64,000 bases of DNA from Bartonella vinsonii subsp. berkhoffii ATCC 51672 (GCF_902825225.1 NZ_CADEAK010000002.1:153357-217356), one strand, 5' to 3'. Positions 8,608 through 19,261 are shown, counted from the stretch's first letter. A program made the numbers and translations. The notes: generated by a model not told the origin, from the sequence alone.

Positions 8608-9387
8608 TTAAAGGCGACGTTCAACCATGAGTTTTTTAATCTCAGCAATTGCTTTAGCTGGATTTAATCCCTTTGGACAAGTTTGTGTACAATTCATAAT
8701 TGTATGACAGCGATAAAGCCGGAAAGGGTCTTCTAAATTATCAAGACGCTCACCACACATTTCATCACGGGAGTCAGCAATCCAACGATAAGCTTGAAGT
8801 AAAATAGCGGGTCCTAAATAACGATCACCATTCCACCAATAACTTGGACAGGATGTTTGACAACAAGCACACAAAATACACTCATAAAGACCGTCGATTT
8901 TTTGGCGATCAGAGTGACTTTGTAACCATTCTTTTGCAGGTTCTGGTGAGACGGTTTGCAACCAAGGTTCAATCACACGGTGTTGCGCATAAAAGCGCTT
9001 CAAATCAGGAACCAAATCTTTAACAACGGGCATAGAAGGCAAAGGATAGACCTTAATGGGGTGCTTTACATCATCCATCCCTTTGGTACAAGCCAAGGTA
9101 TTGGTCCCATCAATATTCATGGCACATGAACCACAAATTCCTTCACGACATGACCGGCGCAATGTCAAAGTTGGATCAATATGATTTTTGATAAACAAAA
9201 GCCCATCAAGAATCATTGGTCCACAGGCTGAACGATCTACATAATAGGTATCTAGATGAGGGTTTTCCTCATCATCAGGCGACCAACGATAAACATGAAA
9301 TTCTGTCAACCGCGTAGCACCTTCAGGCTTAGGCCAAACTTTTCCAGTTTTTACTTGAGAATTTTTGGGAAGCTTAATTTGTACCAT
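8608..9387 (-). CDS. sdhB: Succinate dehydrogenase iron-sulfur subunit
   Basis: 259 residues. An N-terminal ferredoxin domain carries the [2Fe-2S] motif CREGICGSC (about 100-108). The C-terminal domain carries the Cys clusters [12 protein letters not shown] and [14 protein letters not shown] for the [4Fe-4S] and [3Fe-4S] centres. It passes electrons from the SdhA flavin to ubiquinone in complex II of the TCA cycle and respiratory chain. It starts 14 bases after sdhA and is last in the sdhC-D-A-B operon. Confidence 0.97.
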   Translation of the reverse strand: MVQIKLPKNSQVKTGKVWPKPEGATRLTEFHVYRWSPDDEENPHLDTYYVDRSACGPMILDGLLFIKNHIDPTLTLRRSCREGICGSCAMNIDGTNTLACTKGMDDVKHPIKVYPLPSMPVVKDLVPDLKRFYAQHRVIEPWLQTVSPEPAKEWLQSHSDRQKIDGLYECILCACCQTSCPSYWWNGDRYLGPAILLQAYRWIADSRDEMCGERLDNLEDPFRLYRCHTIMNCTQTCPKGLNPAKAIAEIKKLMVERRL

Positions 9388-9401
9388 AATTCATTCTCCC
9401 C

Positions 9402-11246
9402 TTAATAAACACGTTTTTTAGGTGCGATACGTTTTAAATCAATACCGCCATCTGCTTCAGATGTTAACGGATCAACATGAACAGGCCGATAGCCTAAAGT
9501 GACTTTTCCATTTTTTGATAAATGCGAAAGTGTATGTTTACGCCAATTTTTGTCATCACGCTCTGGATAATCTTCACGCGCATGGGCGCCTCGGCTTTCT
9601 AAACGCGCTTCTGCGGAATAGACAGTCGTAATTGCATTGACCATCAGATTTTCAAGCTCTAATGTTTCAACCAAATCAGAATTCCATATCAAGGAGCGAT
9701 CTGTCACTTTGAGATCAGAAAGTTCATCCCAGATTTGGCTTATCCGCTGACACCCCTGTTGCAAAGAATCTGCTGTACGGAACACTGCAGCATCTTCTTG
9801 CATAGTTCGTTGCATTTTCTCACGCAAAACAGCGGTTGGCGTTCCTCCTTGGGCAAAACGCAAACGATCAAAACGCGCCATAATTTCGTCCACGGCTTTC
9901 TCATTCAGAGGAGGAATTTCGGCATCACGATCAATGACTTCACCAGCACGAATTGCAGCAGCACGTCCAAACACAACAAGATCAATCAATGAATTTGACC
10001 CCAAACGATTAGCACCATGGACAGAGGCACAGCCAGCCTCCCCCACCGCCATCAAACCTGGTTGAACACGATCAGGCGAATCGGCTGTGGGATTGAGAAC
10101 TTCTCCATAATAATTGGTAGGAATCCCACCCATATTGTAATGAACTGTTGGGAGAATGGGGATAGGTTCCTTTGTCACATCAACACCAGCAAAAATCCGT
10201 GCTGATTCAGAAATCCCTGGCAACCGCTCATGCAATATAGCAGGATCAATATGGTTAAGGACCAAATGGATATGATCTTTCTTCGGACCAACGCCGCGTC
10301 CTTCGCGAATTTCAAGCGTGATACAGCGTGAAACGAGATCTCGTGAAGCCAAATCCTTAAAGGAAGGGGCATATCGCTCCATAAAACGCTCTCCCTCAGA
10401 ATTCACCAAATAACCGCCTTCACCACGCGCTCCTTCCGTAATTAAGCATCCGGAACCATAAATACCTGTAGGATGAAATTGAACAAACTCCATATCCTGA
10501 AGTGGCAACCCAGCACGCGCAATCATTCCTCCTCCATCACCGGTACAAGTATGCGCGGATGTTGCCGAAAAATAAGCGCGTCCATAACCACCAGTTGCGA
10601 GAACAACCATCTTTGCTGAAAAACGGTGTATTGTACCATCATCGAGATTCCACGCCACAACACCGGTACACACACCATCCGTCATAATCAAATCAAGTGC
10701 AAAATATTCAATAAAGAACTGCGCATTATGTTTTAAGCTCTGTCCATAAAGGGTATGCAAAATAGCATGCCCCGTACGATCGGCTGCAGCACAAGTACGT
10801 TGGACAGGAGGACCTTCACCAAACTGTGTGGTATGTCCCCCAAACGGACGTTGATAAATTTTACCTTCTTGTGTCCTCGAAAAGGGCACTCCATAATGTT
10901 CTAATTCGTACACAGCAGCAGGAGCATTACGCACCAAATACTCCATTGCATCAGTATCGCCCAACCAATCAGACCCTTTGACAGTATCGTACAAATGCCA
11001 TTGCCAATTGTCAGGCCCCATATTGGAAAGTGAAGCAGCAATGCCCCCCTGTGCTGCAACCGTGTGGGATCTGGTTGGAAAAACCTTTGTGATACAAGCA
11101 GTTTTTAATCCTTGTTCAGCCATACCAAGCGTAGCACGCAAACCAGCACCACCTGCCCCCACCACAACAACATCAAATTTATGATCTACAAAGTGATACG
11201 GGGCATTACCTGCTTTAGCACCGAGAGATGATCCTGTATTCACCAT
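9402..11246 (-). CDS. sdhA: Succinate dehydrogenase flavoprotein subunit
   Basis: 614 residues, normal length. It has an N-terminal FAD-binding Rossmann motif ([12 protein letters not shown]) and the SHTVAAQGG segment that carries the covalent FAD histidine, followed by the fumarate reductase/succinate dehydrogenase catalytic domain and C-terminal helical domain. It oxidises succinate to fumarate on the cytoplasmic side of the inner membrane. It begins 4 bases after sdhD in the operon. The DUF1674 protein at 30651-30866 is a likely assembly partner of this subunit. Confidence 0.98.
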   Translation of the reverse strand: MVNTGSSLGAKAGNAPYHFVDHKFDVVVVGAGGAGLRATLGMAEQGLKTACITKVFPTRSHTVAAQGGIAASLSNMGPDNWQWHLYDTVKGSDWLGDTDAMEYLVRNAPAAVYELEHYGVPFSRTQEGKIYQRPFGGHTTQFGEGPPVQRTCAAADRTGHAILHTLYGQSLKHNAQFFIEYFALDLIMTDGVCTGVVAWNLDDGTIHRFSAKMVVLATGGYGRAYFSATSAHTCTGDGGGMIARAGLPLQDMEFVQFHPTGIYGSGCLITEGARGEGGYLVNSEGERFMERYAPSFKDLASRDLVSRCITLEIREGRGVGPKKDHIHLVLNHIDPAILHERLPGISESARIFAGVDVTKEPIPILPTVHYNMGGIPTNYYGEVLNPTADSPDRVQPGLMAVGEAGCASVHGANRLGSNSLIDLVVFGRAAAIRAGEVIDRDAEIPPLNEKAVDEIMARFDRLRFAQGGTPTAVLREKMQRTMQEDAAVFRTADSLQQGCQRISQIWDELSDLKVTDRSLIWNSDLVETLELENLMVNAITTVYSAEARLESRGAHAREDYPERDDKNWRKHTLSHLSKNGKVTLGYRPVHVDPLTSEADGGIDLKRIAPKKRVY

Positions 11247-11250
11247 ACGT

Positions 11251-11637
11251 TTAACCCCCTAATGCAATTTTCAAAAGAGCAAAAATGATGACACCCCCAC
11301 AAACAAAACAAAACAAAATATTTAATGCTAAAAAGAATATCCGGAAACCTTCACGTGGAATATAATCTTCAATAACCACCTGCATTCCAAGTTTCATATG
11401 ATAAAGGACAGAGAAAGTCATCAACCCCATTAAAACAGCCACAACTGGGTGTGAAAGCCGCGCACGCATAATGCTATAGTCCTTTCCAACGAGTGAGAGA
11501 ATAAGAACAATAAAAAAGATCAAAAGCGGTAGATTGATAAAACCTGTCAAACGCTGCAACCAAAAATGCTCTGTTCCTTCATGGGCACTTCCACGTCCGC
11601 GTACTTTTGCAAGTTCTGTTCGAAAATCTTTTTTCAT
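11251..11637 (-). CDS. sdhD: Succinate dehydrogenase membrane anchor subunit SdhD
   Basis: About 128 residues with three membrane helices. The first region carries basic residues and the conserved HFWLQRLTG; the middle helix contains [13 protein letters not shown], the heme- and quinone-side segment of alphaproteobacterial SdhD. I chose the ATG at 11637 because GGAGAGG lies 4-10 bases upstream; the frame could extend to a GTG at 11649. It anchors SdhAB to the membrane together with SdhC. Confidence 0.93.
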   Translation of the reverse strand: MKKDFRTELAKVRGRGSAHEGTEHFWLQRLTGFINLPLLIFFIVLILSLVGKDYSIMRARLSHPVVAVLMGLMTFSVLYHMKLGMQVVIEDYIPREGFRIFFLALNILFCFVCGGVIIFALLKIALGG

Positions 11638-11655
11638 AGCCCTCTCCACCCCCAG

Positions 11656-12057
11656 CTAAACAATGCTATATCCAATAATCCAAATGGCGAAGGTCACAAT
11701 AAGAGAAATACACACAGTTGCCCACGCAGCCACTGTTGCCTTTTTTTTAGCCAAAAGGCAAGGTTTTAGATCCCAAACAATGTGACGAATACCGCCAACC
11801 ATATGATGAACGCCAGCAAGGGTATAAAGAAATAAGATACAAAGCCCCGGCAAAGATCCATAAATCTCATTCACTGTTCTAAAGGCCTCAGCTCCACAAG
11901 CAATCGAAACCAACCAAAGAGCAAGAAAGACGATACCGAAATAAAGAACCATACCGGTGATACGATGCGCAATGGACATCGCCATTGTGATAGTCCAACG
12001 ATAAATACTCACATGGGGGGAACGAGGGCGCTCTTTTTTCCTAATTGTCTCTGTCAT
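11656..12057 (-). CDS. sdhC: Succinate dehydrogenase cytochrome b556 subunit
   Basis: 133 residues with three membrane helices. The motif RPRSPHVSIYRW followed by SIAHRITG is the SdhC signature near the quinone site, and the later HHMVGGIRHIVWD carries the heme-ligand histidine. It is first gene of the sdh operon. The approximately 500-base upstream region (12058-12555) must hold the promoter. Confidence 0.95.
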   Translation of the reverse strand: MTETIRKKERPRSPHVSIYRWTITMAMSIAHRITGMVLYFGIVFLALWLVSIACGAEAFRTVNEIYGSLPGLCILFLYTLAGVHHMVGGIRHIVWDLKPCLLAKKKATVAAWATVCISLIVTFAIWIIGYSIV

Positions 12058-12555
12058 AAAACATCCTGACCTGGTTTTACTGCAACAGCATCATGCGCGA
12101 TAAGATCCGCACAAAATGACCAAATGCACTCTATTTCCAATTTATTTGGCATCTTAGGATGCCAATATTACAGGTCGGTTATCTCAAATAACGGATTAAA
12201 GGTCACGCATAAAAAAACCGATTGTTCTACAGATATAAGCTATAAAACCCGCTTTATCTAATACAATTTTATCTTCACGTCAAAAGTCTAACATCTTTTC
12301 TCAAAGAGAAACATATATTTTTTCAAATATAGGCATTTTTGTTTTTCAATATCAACAACATGTTTTCTGAAGTTTTCAGTTTCAGATTACAGTTATAGTT
12401 ACAAGAGAAACAGAACACCAAAACTTTGAGAGATTCAACATTTTCACGTCAACTCAAAGCCTCTTTATGAGATATCACAACAAATCACAAGAGATACTAA
12501 AAGCAACGGAAAAGTCGATTTTTCATAAATTCTAGCAGAGGTAGTATTGAAGCGA
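12058..12555. other. Upstream region of the sdh operon, no gene
   Basis: About 500 bases between rplS and sdhC, both on the - strand. It is AT-rich and without a supportable coding frame. The sdhC promoter should lie here but I cannot place -35 and -10 boxes with confidence. The one marked structure is the palindrome at 12147-12166. Confidence 0.5.
12147..12166. promoter_or_regulatory. Perfect palindrome upstream of sdhC
   Basis: TTGGCATC, spacer TTAG, then GATGCCAA: an 8-bp inverted repeat about 90 bases upstream of the sdhC start. There is no T tract on either side, so it does not look like a terminator. It could be an operator for a dimeric regulator or a transcript hairpin; the binding protein is unknown. 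Confidence 0.4.
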
Positions 12556-12996
12556 TTACTCAGCAACTTGCGTTTCGACATCTAAAGCAACAGCTGTTGC
12601 TTCTACACCCTTAGCAAGCTTTTCACCTTTTTTCCGGTAATCTCTCTTTTCAGCGATACGCGCAGCTTTACCTCTCAAAGCACGAAGATAATAGAGTTTT
12701 GCGCGGCGCACTCTACCTCGGCGCACAAGCTCAACAGCTTCAATCAAGGGAGAATAAACGGGAAAGACGCGTTCAACACCTTCACCATAAGAAATTTTGC
12801 GCACAGTGAAAGTTTCATTCAATCCACCGCCTGAACGTGCAATACAAATTCCTTCATAAGCCTGAACACGGGTACGTGTACCTTCCGTCACACGCACCAT
12901 AACACGGACTGTATCCCCAGGTTGAAAGGCGGGCAATTGGCGTTTTGCTTCAATTTTTGCACATTGTTCAGCTTCAAGCTGTGCGATAATATTCAT
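12556..12996 (-). CDS. rplS: 50S ribosomal protein L19
   Basis: 146 residues. The L19 fold is evident from [16 protein letters not shown], the [12 protein letters not shown] segment and the basic [14 protein letters not shown], followed by the extended C-terminal tail seen in Rhizobiales. It lies at the 30S/50S interface. It follows trmD with about 210 bases between, consistent with the end of the rpsP-rimM-trmD-rplS group. Confidence 0.97.
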   Translation of the reverse strand: MNIIAQLEAEQCAKIEAKRQLPAFQPGDTVRVMVRVTEGTRTRVQAYEGICIARSGGGLNETFTVRKISYGEGVERVFPVYSPLIEAVELVRRGRVRRAKLYYLRALRGKAARIAEKRDYRKKGEKLAKGVEATAVALDVETQVAE

Positions 12997-13208
12997 TTCT
13001 TTTATCCTTCATCTTCTTTATCGAACAGTCAGAGCGCTCAACTTTTACCTAAAAAGCTTTTTCATACAAAGAAAAGAAGTTCTTTAGGCTATGCTTTATG
13101 CAGGAGCGAATACACCATTTCTTCATTATCTTGGAACGATAGAAAACCCTTCACAGAAAAACTCTTGTATAACAGAGAGCCATGCAATACACCACCTTAC
13201 AACATGAA

Positions 13209-13907
13209 TCAAGTTTTCTGACGATTTTTATCATAACGCGCATAAAGATCAGGGCGACGTTGACGTGTGAGCAATTCGGCTTGGCTTTGACGCCAATCAG
13301 CGATAGCCTTGTGATGACCTGATGTCAACACGGGCGGAATACCGCGTCCTTCAAAAAGAGCAGGACGCGTGTAATGCGGGTATTCCAACAAACCATTCTC
13401 AAAACTTTCACACTTCACAGAAAGTGCATTCCCCATAACGCCAGGGAGAAGACGGATAATGGCATCCAACAGAACCAGTGCCGCCGTTTCTCCCCCTGAA
13501 AGGATATAATCCCCAAGAGAGACTTCTTCTAGTTGTCGTGCTTCTATCACCCGCTCATCCACACCTTCAAAGCGCCCACAAACCAATGTCACGCCTGATT
13601 CACACGCCAAAGAACGGGCATAAGCTTGATTAAAAACCCGCCCTCGCGGGCTCATCAACAATCTTGGCGAATCATCTGAACAATGATCAAGCGCAGCTGC
13701 TAATACATCTGCACGCATCACCATACCCGCCCCACCACCAGCCGGTGTATCATCAACGCTATGGTGTTTATCTAAAGCAAAATCCCTAATTTGCACTGTC
13801 TCCAGTGACCATATCCCGCGCTTCAAAGCTTGCCCTGCTAACGAATGCCCTAAAAATCCAGGAAACATTTCAGGATAAAGTGTTAAAATACGTGCTTGAA
13901 ACTTCAT
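13209..13907 (-). CDS. trmD: tRNA (guanine37-N1)-methyltransferase
   Basis: 232 residues. It contains the SPOUT trefoil-knot features of Trm[12 protein letters not shown] at the start, [13 protein letters not shown], the [12 protein letters not shown] segment and [11 protein letters not shown], which binds S-adenosylmethionine. It methylates G37 beside the anticodon and prevents frameshifting. It is complete. A degraded copy of its first 60 or so codons lies immediately upstream (about 13925-14095). Confidence 0.97.
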   Translation of the reverse strand: MKFQARILTLYPEMFPGFLGHSLAGQALKRGIWSLETVQIRDFALDKHHSVDDTPAGGGAGMVMRADVLAAALDHCSDDSPRLLMSPRGRVFNQAYARSLACESGVTLVCGRFEGVDERVIEARQLEEVSLGDYILSGGETAALVLLDAIIRLLPGVMGNALSVKCESFENGLLEYPHYTRPALFEGRGIPPVLTSGHHKAIADWRQSQAELLTRQRRPDLYARYDKNRQKT

Positions 13908-13924
13908 TCATCCTCACCTTGTAT

Positions 13925-14095
13925 CACAAGCCATACTCCATCAACAGGCAATACCAACTGGTGTATTCTCAACGTTATGGTTTTATCCGACGCACAATTT
14001 CTCATTTACACTGTTTTACCATATCCCTGCTTTAAAAATTGCTCTACTTCAGAAGTCCTAAAATATTTCAGGATAAAGTGCTAATAAATCTGTTA
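13925..14095 (-). pseudogene. Decayed duplicate of the 5' part of trmD
   Basis: The bases here align with the start of trmD (about 13720-13900). For example, TGGTGTATTCTCAACGTTAT here matches TGGTGTATCATCAACGCTAT with few changes, allowing one base at the edge, and ATTTCAGGATAAAGTG occurs in both. The reading frame is destroyed and no start codon remains. It is a partial tandem duplication, now neutral, in the rimM-trmD spacer. Confidence 0.75.
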
Positions 14096-14149
14096 GGTAA
14101 TGTAGTCTTGCCTTCTTTCACTTTCCACTTTCATCATTTTCCTACCCCT

Positions 14150-14719
14150 TTATTTTTGCTTCAAGTCACCATCCTCTACAGCATTCTTTTCCTCATCGCT
14201 TAAACCAGCAGCAACTGGATCAACAACAAGAAAACCAGAAGGAATACAAATTTTTAGAACAGCTGCCTTGCTAAAAGGGATAAACACAGTTTTGCCTGTA
14301 TTCAGCCGTATTTCAAGCAAATCACCAGCTCCAAAATTAAAAAAACCACTCACCTCACCCAAGATTTTACCAACACAGTCTTGGACACAAAGCCCAATGA
14401 GATCAATCTGATAAAATTCATCCTCACCCAAATCATCTAGCAATTGATCGCGCGTAACATAAAGGCGAACCCCTTTTAAACTTTCAGCAACATTGCGGTC
14501 TTCAATCCCTTTAAAATGCACAATCGCATTCTTTTTTTGCATACGAAGAGTCACAATCTCATAAGAGCGCCCCATATCATCATAAAGAACACCATAAGTT
14601 TTTAAACGCTGTGTTTCAGCACTTAAAACTTTGAGCAAAACGTCCCCTTTTATACCATGAGGTAAACCAATAATGGCAAGATAGACTTTATTTTTAGGCT
14701 TTTTTCTATTATGTTCCAT
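14150..14719 (-). CDS. rimM: 16S rRNA maturation factor RimM
   Basis: 189 residues. The N-terminal RimM domain starts with YLAIIGLPHGIKGDVLLK, followed by the PRC-barrel domain with DEFYQIDLIGL and GAGDLLEI. It assists maturation of the 30S head and binds S19. It is first in the local rimM-trmD-rplS group, but its usual upstream neighbour rpsP lies 16 kb away in this chromosome (30978). Confidence 0.95.
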   Translation of the reverse strand: MEHNRKKPKNKVYLAIIGLPHGIKGDVLLKVLSAETQRLKTYGVLYDDMGRSYEIVTLRMQKKNAIVHFKGIEDRNVAESLKGVRLYVTRDQLLDDLGEDEFYQIDLIGLCVQDCVGKILGEVSGFFNFGAGDLLEIRLNTGKTVFIPFSKAAVLKICIPSGFLVVDPVAAGLSDEEKNAVEDGDLKQK

Positions 14720-14849
14720 ACAAAAATATCATCTCTTCAAAATGATTCCCTGAATCTCATAACTTTGCATTAAATCTTGTTGCCATATAAAAATCTTCCA
14801 AAAAGACCTTTCTTGGTGACAAAAACAAATGAATAAAAGGAGAAGTCTT

Positions 14850-15671
14850 ATGGCAAATATTATGCTATTTTACAAAGATATTACCCCAATTAATAAAGTT
14901 ACCCATAAAAACCTCAAATTTTCTCCTCCAAGTGATATGTCTTTTGCTAAAGATACCCATTGGATTCCTTTAGCAAGCAGTGAATATTTTCAAGCTGCTC
15001 TAGACTATCCTATTTTGTTTATGTGCGCAGAAGATGAACAAAAGAAAAAGCACTATACATCGGCTGCTCTTGTAGGTCTTTCTAACGACGAAAATGATTA
15101 CATTACCTCTGATAAAAATTGGGAACGAAATACTTATGTCCCCGCGTTTGTCCGTCGTTATCCTTTCGTTCTTGCACAACTTCAAAATGAAAAAGAGCTT
15201 TCTGTTTGCTTTGATCAACAATCAGGCATGTTTAATGAAGTTGCCGGAACAGAACTTTTTAATTCGGATGGTTCTATTTCGCCTTTTATGGAAGAGCGTA
15301 TTCATTTCCTAGAAAGCTTTAAAATTGCTATGGAAAAAACCACTGAATTTATTAACGCCCTTGTGGAGATGAACCTTCTAAGCCAAAAGTCAATCAATGT
15401 AAAAAATGATCAAGGTCTTTCAGCACAATTAGAACATTTTTGGGTTGTTGATGAAGAAAAACTGAACAAACTCTCTGCAAATCAACTTGCTAAACTCCAT
15501 AAAAATGGCTTTTTAGGGTTAATCTTTGCGCATCTTATGTCAACGCATAATCTTTTAAAAATACTCTCTTTAAAAGGCGAAAAGCGCGTTGTAAATAACG
15601 AAGAGCTACAACAAAAGAAAAATGGTAGCTCTGAAAGTGACACAGTGAAAAAGAAAGAAACCCTCAACTAA
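14850..15671 (+). CDS. SapC family protein
   Basis: 273 residues from the ATG at 14850, which has AGGAG 8 bases upstream; an earlier in-frame ATG at 14829 is less likely. The WIPLASSEYFQAALDYPI segment, the YVPAFVRRYPFVLA motif and the C-terminal LSANQLAKLHKNGFLGLIFAHLMS are typical of the SapC family (PF07277), whose function in alphaproteobacteria is unsettled. It lacks a signal peptide. xerC begins 2 bases after its stop, so the two are co-transcribed. Confidence 0.85.
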   Translation: MANIMLFYKDITPINKVTHKNLKFSPPSDMSFAKDTHWIPLASSEYFQAALDYPILFMCAEDEQKKKHYTSAALVGLSNDENDYITSDKNWERNTYVPAFVRRYPFVLAQLQNEKELSVCFDQQSGMFNEVAGTELFNSDGSISPFMEERIHFLESFKIAMEKTTEFINALVEMNLLSQKSINVKNDQGLSAQLEHFWVVDEEKLNKLSANQLAKLHKNGFLGLIFAHLMSTHNLLKILSLKGEKRVVNNEELQQKKNGSSESDTVKKKETLN

Positions 15672-15673
15672 GA

Positions 15674-16651
15674 ATGCCCACAAAAAAAGACGGTAGAAAA
15701 GGTAAAAATGTCTTCCTGATTCCAGCGAACCATGCCATTTTGACCGCAAGGAAAAACTGGTTAGATGGTCTTGTACAAACACGTCGCATGTCCAAACAAA
15801 CTGCACAAGCTTATGAGTGTGACACAAGACAGTTTTTGTTTTTTCTCTGTCAACATTTAGGGTATGAGCCAACTTTTAATGATCTTGCCAATTTGCGCGT
15901 TCTCGATTTACGCGCTTATTTGGCCTATCGCAGAGCAAATAACATAAGCGCCCGCTCTTTAAGCCGAGGGATGGCGGGTTTACGCTCTTTTTTCAGATAT
16001 TTATCACGCGAAGGGATCGTCAACGTCCCTGCTGCTAAGCTTATCCGAACCCCAAAACAGCCAAAATCGCTGCCAAAACCTTTGGCGATAAAATCCGCTC
16101 TTCATATCGTCAAACAAGAAAATCAACAGGAAAATGAAGCATGGATTATCGCCCGCAATGCTGCTGTTTTGATGCTTCTTTATGGCTGTGGCATGCGCAT
16201 ATCAGAAGCTTTAGCGCTCACACCAGAACAATTTTCTGATCCTGAAAAAAAAAGCTTGTTTGTCACTGGAAAAGGTCAAAAAACACGCCTTGTTCCTCTC
16301 ATAAAAATTGTTTACGAAACAGTACAGAATTACCTCAAATGCTGTCCCTATCCTTTAGTGAACAACCAACCCATGTTTCGTGGTGCACGAGGCGGCCCTT
16401 TGCAGCCAGCCATTATTCAACGAGCTGTTCGAAATCTACGTGCAAGCCTTGGTTTACCAGAGACAGCGACACCTCATACCTTGCGCCATTCTTTTGCCAC
16501 CCATCTTTTATCCCGTGGGGGAGATTTACGCACCATTCAAGAACTTCTTGGTCATGCCTGCCTCTCCACTACCCAAGCCTATACCCATGTTGATACAGAT
16601 CGCTTATTAGAAATTTATCAAAAAGCACATCCTCGCTTTGAAAAAACTTGA
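15674..16651 (+). CDS. xerC: Tyrosine recombinase XerC
   Basis: 325 residues. An N-terminal SAM-like core-binding domain (about 25-115) is followed by the catalytic domain with Arg in YGCGMRISEAL, the HTLRHSFATHLL box, the LGHACLSTTQAYTHV box and the nucleophile Tyr in the last. It resolves chromosome dimers at dif with XerD. Two arrangements support a housekeeping role rather than a phage integrase: the tight spacing to sapC and the absence of phage genes around it. It converges with bolA. Confidence 0.9.
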   Translation: MPTKKDGRKGKNVFLIPANHAILTARKNWLDGLVQTRRMSKQTAQAYECDTRQFLFFLCQHLGYEPTFNDLANLRVLDLRAYLAYRRANNISARSLSRGMAGLRSFFRYLSREGIVNVPAAKLIRTPKQPKSLPKPLAIKSALHIVKQENQQENEAWIIARNAAVLMLLYGCGMRISEALALTPEQFSDPEKKSLFVTGKGQKTRLVPLIKIVYETVQNYLKCCPYPLVNNQPMFRGARGGPLQPAIIQRAVRNLRASLGLPETATPHTLRHSFATHLLSRGGDLRTIQELLGHACLSTTQAYTHVDTDRLLEIYQKAHPRFEKT

Positions 16652-16664
16652 ATGGAAAAGCAAA

Positions 16665-16943
16665 TTAAACAGAGGAAACTTCAAGCGCCAAAGCATGAAC
16701 ACAAGTGGCTAGCTCTTTCTGTAAGACTTGATAAATCGCGCGATGGATTTCCACACGCGTCATGCCGACAAAAGAAGAAGAGAACATTTTCACCCGAAAA
16801 TGTGTTTCCCCTTTCCCATCAAAAGCATGCTCTTTATGAGGATGCCCCTCATGAAGGTGGCTTTCGTTAATCACCTCAAGTTTTTGTGGATGGAAAGCGT
16901 CTTGGAGCTTCATCTTTATTGTTGTTTGAATCGGGGTCGACAT
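16665..16943 (-). CDS. bolA: BolA family protein
   Basis: 92 residues. The BolA fold is seen in IKMKLQDAFHPQKLEVINES, the GKGETHFRVKMFSSSF segment and the helix RVEIHRAIYQVL. BolA proteins act with monothiol glutaredoxins in iron-sulfur and stress regulation. It is divergent from the J-domain gene downstream, as is common in Rhizobiales. Confidence 0.92.
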   Translation of the reverse strand: MSTPIQTTIKMKLQDAFHPQKLEVINESHLHEGHPHKEHAFDGKGETHFRVKMFSSSFVGMTRVEIHRAIYQVLQKELATCVHALALEVSSV

Positions 16944-17073
16944 TTTTGTTCCTTCACAAAATGAATGCAGAAAAAAGCTTTTTCCATGAATAACATGGAC
17001 AAAGAGAGTGTGAAAACAAATTTTTAAAAGTCAATTCTTGTCAAATCAATCGATTTTGCATAAACCTAAAAAC

Positions 17074-17694
17074 ATGGTAACAACATCTAAATTATTCGAC
17101 TCAATTCGAATCAGCTCTCAAAAAAAGGGGAAAGCTGAATCACAAGCCCAACAATGTCAATGGGAAGGCTGTGAAAAAGCTGGCACCTATAAAGCACCTG
17201 CAGGTCGAAATCACGAAGGTCAATATCTCTATTTTTGTATTGAGCATGTGCGTGCTTATAATAAAAATTTTAATTACTTTTCTGGTCTTAGTGATAAAGA
17301 TATTGCCAAGTTTCAAAAGGATGCGCTCACGGGACATCGTCCAACATGGCCTACTGATTTTAGCAATGGCACATCAAAAAAAACAGCCGCACATTACGCA
17401 CAAATTCGCTCTGGAACAGCGGCTTACCAAAACCGTATGCGCGATCCATTCATGCTCTTTACCCAACGTCACGCAACCAGAAATTCCTCACGGAAATTAA
17501 AACCTTTAGAAGCTAAAGCGTTTGATACATTGGGATTACCAGCAAACGCTTCTTCTGAAAATATCAAAGCAAAATATAAAGAGCTGGTAAAAAAACACCA
17601 TCCTGATTCCAATGGTGGCAACCGTTCTTCAGAAGAGCGCTTTCGCGATGTTTTGCACGCTTATAATTTGCTTAAAAGATCTGGTTTGTGCTAA
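17074..17694 (+). CDS. J-domain (DnaJ-like) protein
   Basis: 206 residues from the ATG at 17074; a TTG at 17038 in frame is less likely because family members start near KLFDSIRIS. The N-terminal half has a small Cys/His segment (CQWEGCEKAGTYKAP ... CIEHVRAYN). A C-terminal J domain (about 150-203) carries the HPD motif in KKHHPDSNGG. It would stimulate a DnaK ATPase. It is the usual neighbour of bolA and cobS in Rhizobiales. Confidence 0.9.
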   Translation: MVTTSKLFDSIRISSQKKGKAESQAQQCQWEGCEKAGTYKAPAGRNHEGQYLYFCIEHVRAYNKNFNYFSGLSDKDIAKFQKDALTGHRPTWPTDFSNGTSKKTAAHYAQIRSGTAAYQNRMRDPFMLFTQRHATRNSSRKLKPLEAKAFDTLGLPANASSENIKAKYKELVKKHHPDSNGGNRSSEERFRDVLHAYNLLKRSGLC

Positions 17695-17810
17695 AAAAAA
17701 CACGTGCTTTTATAAACCTGTTTTCCTTCAAATCATCATTGTTTTCACAAAAATATATAAGATATTGGTTTATAATGGTATTTCATAGTTTTGCATGTTG
17801 AATGAAAATC

Positions 17811-18134
17811 CTGAATATGGTTAAAATTCTCTCATTTCAAACCTGTTTTATGTTGAATCAAGCAAAACCATTCCCTTGCAGATCACAAGCGGAGCTAGTG
17901 TGTAGGTAAAAATCGTTTAAGAAAAAAGTAAAAATACCTCTTATGAATCGTCTAAATGCAAGGGCTCTCACAAAATTTAAGGGCTAGAAAATAGAATGAG
18001 GGTAGCAGCTTGCATGCCTCATAAGCTTAAAAATGGTGGTACTCCATAGATTTACCGGTATACCATCCACGTGCGGTGCCGCGAAATGAGCTTGAGAACG
18101 TTGAGAGATATTTCTTTAAAACAAACACGTGAAT
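17811..18134. repeat. Structured intergenic element, copy A (possible non-coding RNA)
   Basis: About 324 bases that align with 23796-24137. Shared parts include CTTG...CAAG, AGAAAATAGAAT-like sequence, a small hairpin GCTT...AAGC near 18010, an ATGGT...ACCAT stem at about 18032-18066, and a near-identical 3' block starting GAAATGAGCTTGAGAACG. The block is enclosed by pairing arms CACGTG and CACGTG; in copy B the arms are CACGGGC and GCCCGTG, so both sides changed together. Function unknown. The coding strand is not determined. It ends 135 bases before cobS. Confidence 0.65.
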
Positions 18135-18269
18135 ACGAAAGAACATCTGGTAAAAGATTCTTTTATATCCAAGACTCCCATGGATAGAGCATTGCATAAG
18201 TGCTCTAACTCTTGTATCGTTATTTTAAAGAGTGAAAACAAAGAGCGTCCTTTCCCTTCCAGAAAAAGA

Positions 18270-19256
18270 ATGACAAAAACAAAGCTTACAGTCGAAAATG
18301 TGCCCGATATCACACTTTGTGCGCGTGATTTGTTTCATATTGAAACAGATATGAAGGTTCCTGCTTTTAGCACAAGAAGCCCCCACGTTCCCGATAGAGA
18401 TCCCGATTATCTTTTTGATCAACAAACAACTTTAGCAATTTTAGCAGGCTTTGCCTTTAACCGCCGTGTCATGGTTTCTGGTTATCATGGTACAGGGAAA
18501 TCAACGCATATTGAGCAAGTTGCTGCACGTCTCAACTGGCCTTGTATAAGAATTAATCTCGACAGTCATGTCAGCCGTATTGATCTGGTAGGAAAAGATG
18601 CCATTGTTTTAAAAGACGGCTTACAAATCACGGAATTTAAAGAAGGCATATTGCCATGGGCTTATCAAAACAATATTGCTCTTGTTTTCGATGAATATGA
18701 TGCTGGTCGTCCCGATGTTATGTTTGTCATCCAACGGGTCCTTGAAGCTTGTGGGCGACTAAGCTTGCTTGACCAAAGCCGTGTCATCACGCCTCATCCC
18801 GCATTTCGTCTTTTTGCGACGGCAAATACCATTGGTCTTGGTGACACAACAGGCCTCTATCACGGTACACAACAAATTAATCAAGCCCAAATGGACCGCT
18901 GGTCTATTGTGACGATACTTAATTATTTACCCCATGATAAAGAGGTTGACATTGTTTGTTCAAAAGTCAAATGTTTTCAAACAACAGAGGGAAAAAAGAC
19001 AATTTCACAAATGGTTCACGTTGCTGATATGGTACGGCAATCTTTTATAAATGGAGATCTTTCAGCCGTCATGAGTCCACGTACAGTCATCACTTGGGCA
19101 GAAAATGCTGTCATTTTTCAAAATGTGGGCTTTGCCTTTCGGTTAACCTTTCTCAATAAATGTGATGAACTCGAACGTGCTACTGTTGCAGAATTTTATC
19201 AACGTGCCTTTGGAGAAGAGCTTCCTGAATCACTCATTCATGGTGTTTTGCCTTAA
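18270..19256 (+). CDS. cobS: CobS-type AAA+ ATPase (cobaltochelatase subunit family)
   Basis: 328 residues from the ATG at 18270; the open frame runs further upstream but without family homology. Walker A is [10 protein letters not shown], Walker B is [10 protein letters not shown], and sensor-like FATANTIG follows, as in the MoxR/CobS class. In cobalamin makers CobS works with CobT and CobN to insert cobalt. No other cobalamin gene is visible here, and Bartonella are not thought to make the vitamin, so the role may differ. cobT follows after 5 bases. Confidence 0.9.
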   Translation: MTKTKLTVENVPDITLCARDLFHIETDMKVPAFSTRSPHVPDRDPDYLFDQQTTLAILAGFAFNRRVMVSGYHGTGKSTHIEQVAARLNWPCIRINLDSHVSRIDLVGKDAIVLKDGLQITEFKEGILPWAYQNNIALVFDEYDAGRPDVMFVIQRVLEACGRLSLLDQSRVITPHPAFRLFATANTIGLGDTTGLYHGTQQINQAQMDRWSIVTILNYLPHDKEVDIVCSKVKCFQTTEGKKTISQMVHVADMVRQSFINGDLSAVMSPRTVITWAENAVIFQNVGFAFRLTFLNKCDELERATVAEFYQRAFGEELPESLIHGVLP

Positions 19257-19261
19257 GGAAT

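Noticed and set aside
15674..16651. Tyrosine recombinase as an island integrase
   Set aside because: The gene is embedded in core genes, coupled to sapC, and has XerC length and boxes; no tRNA or att repeat is nearby.
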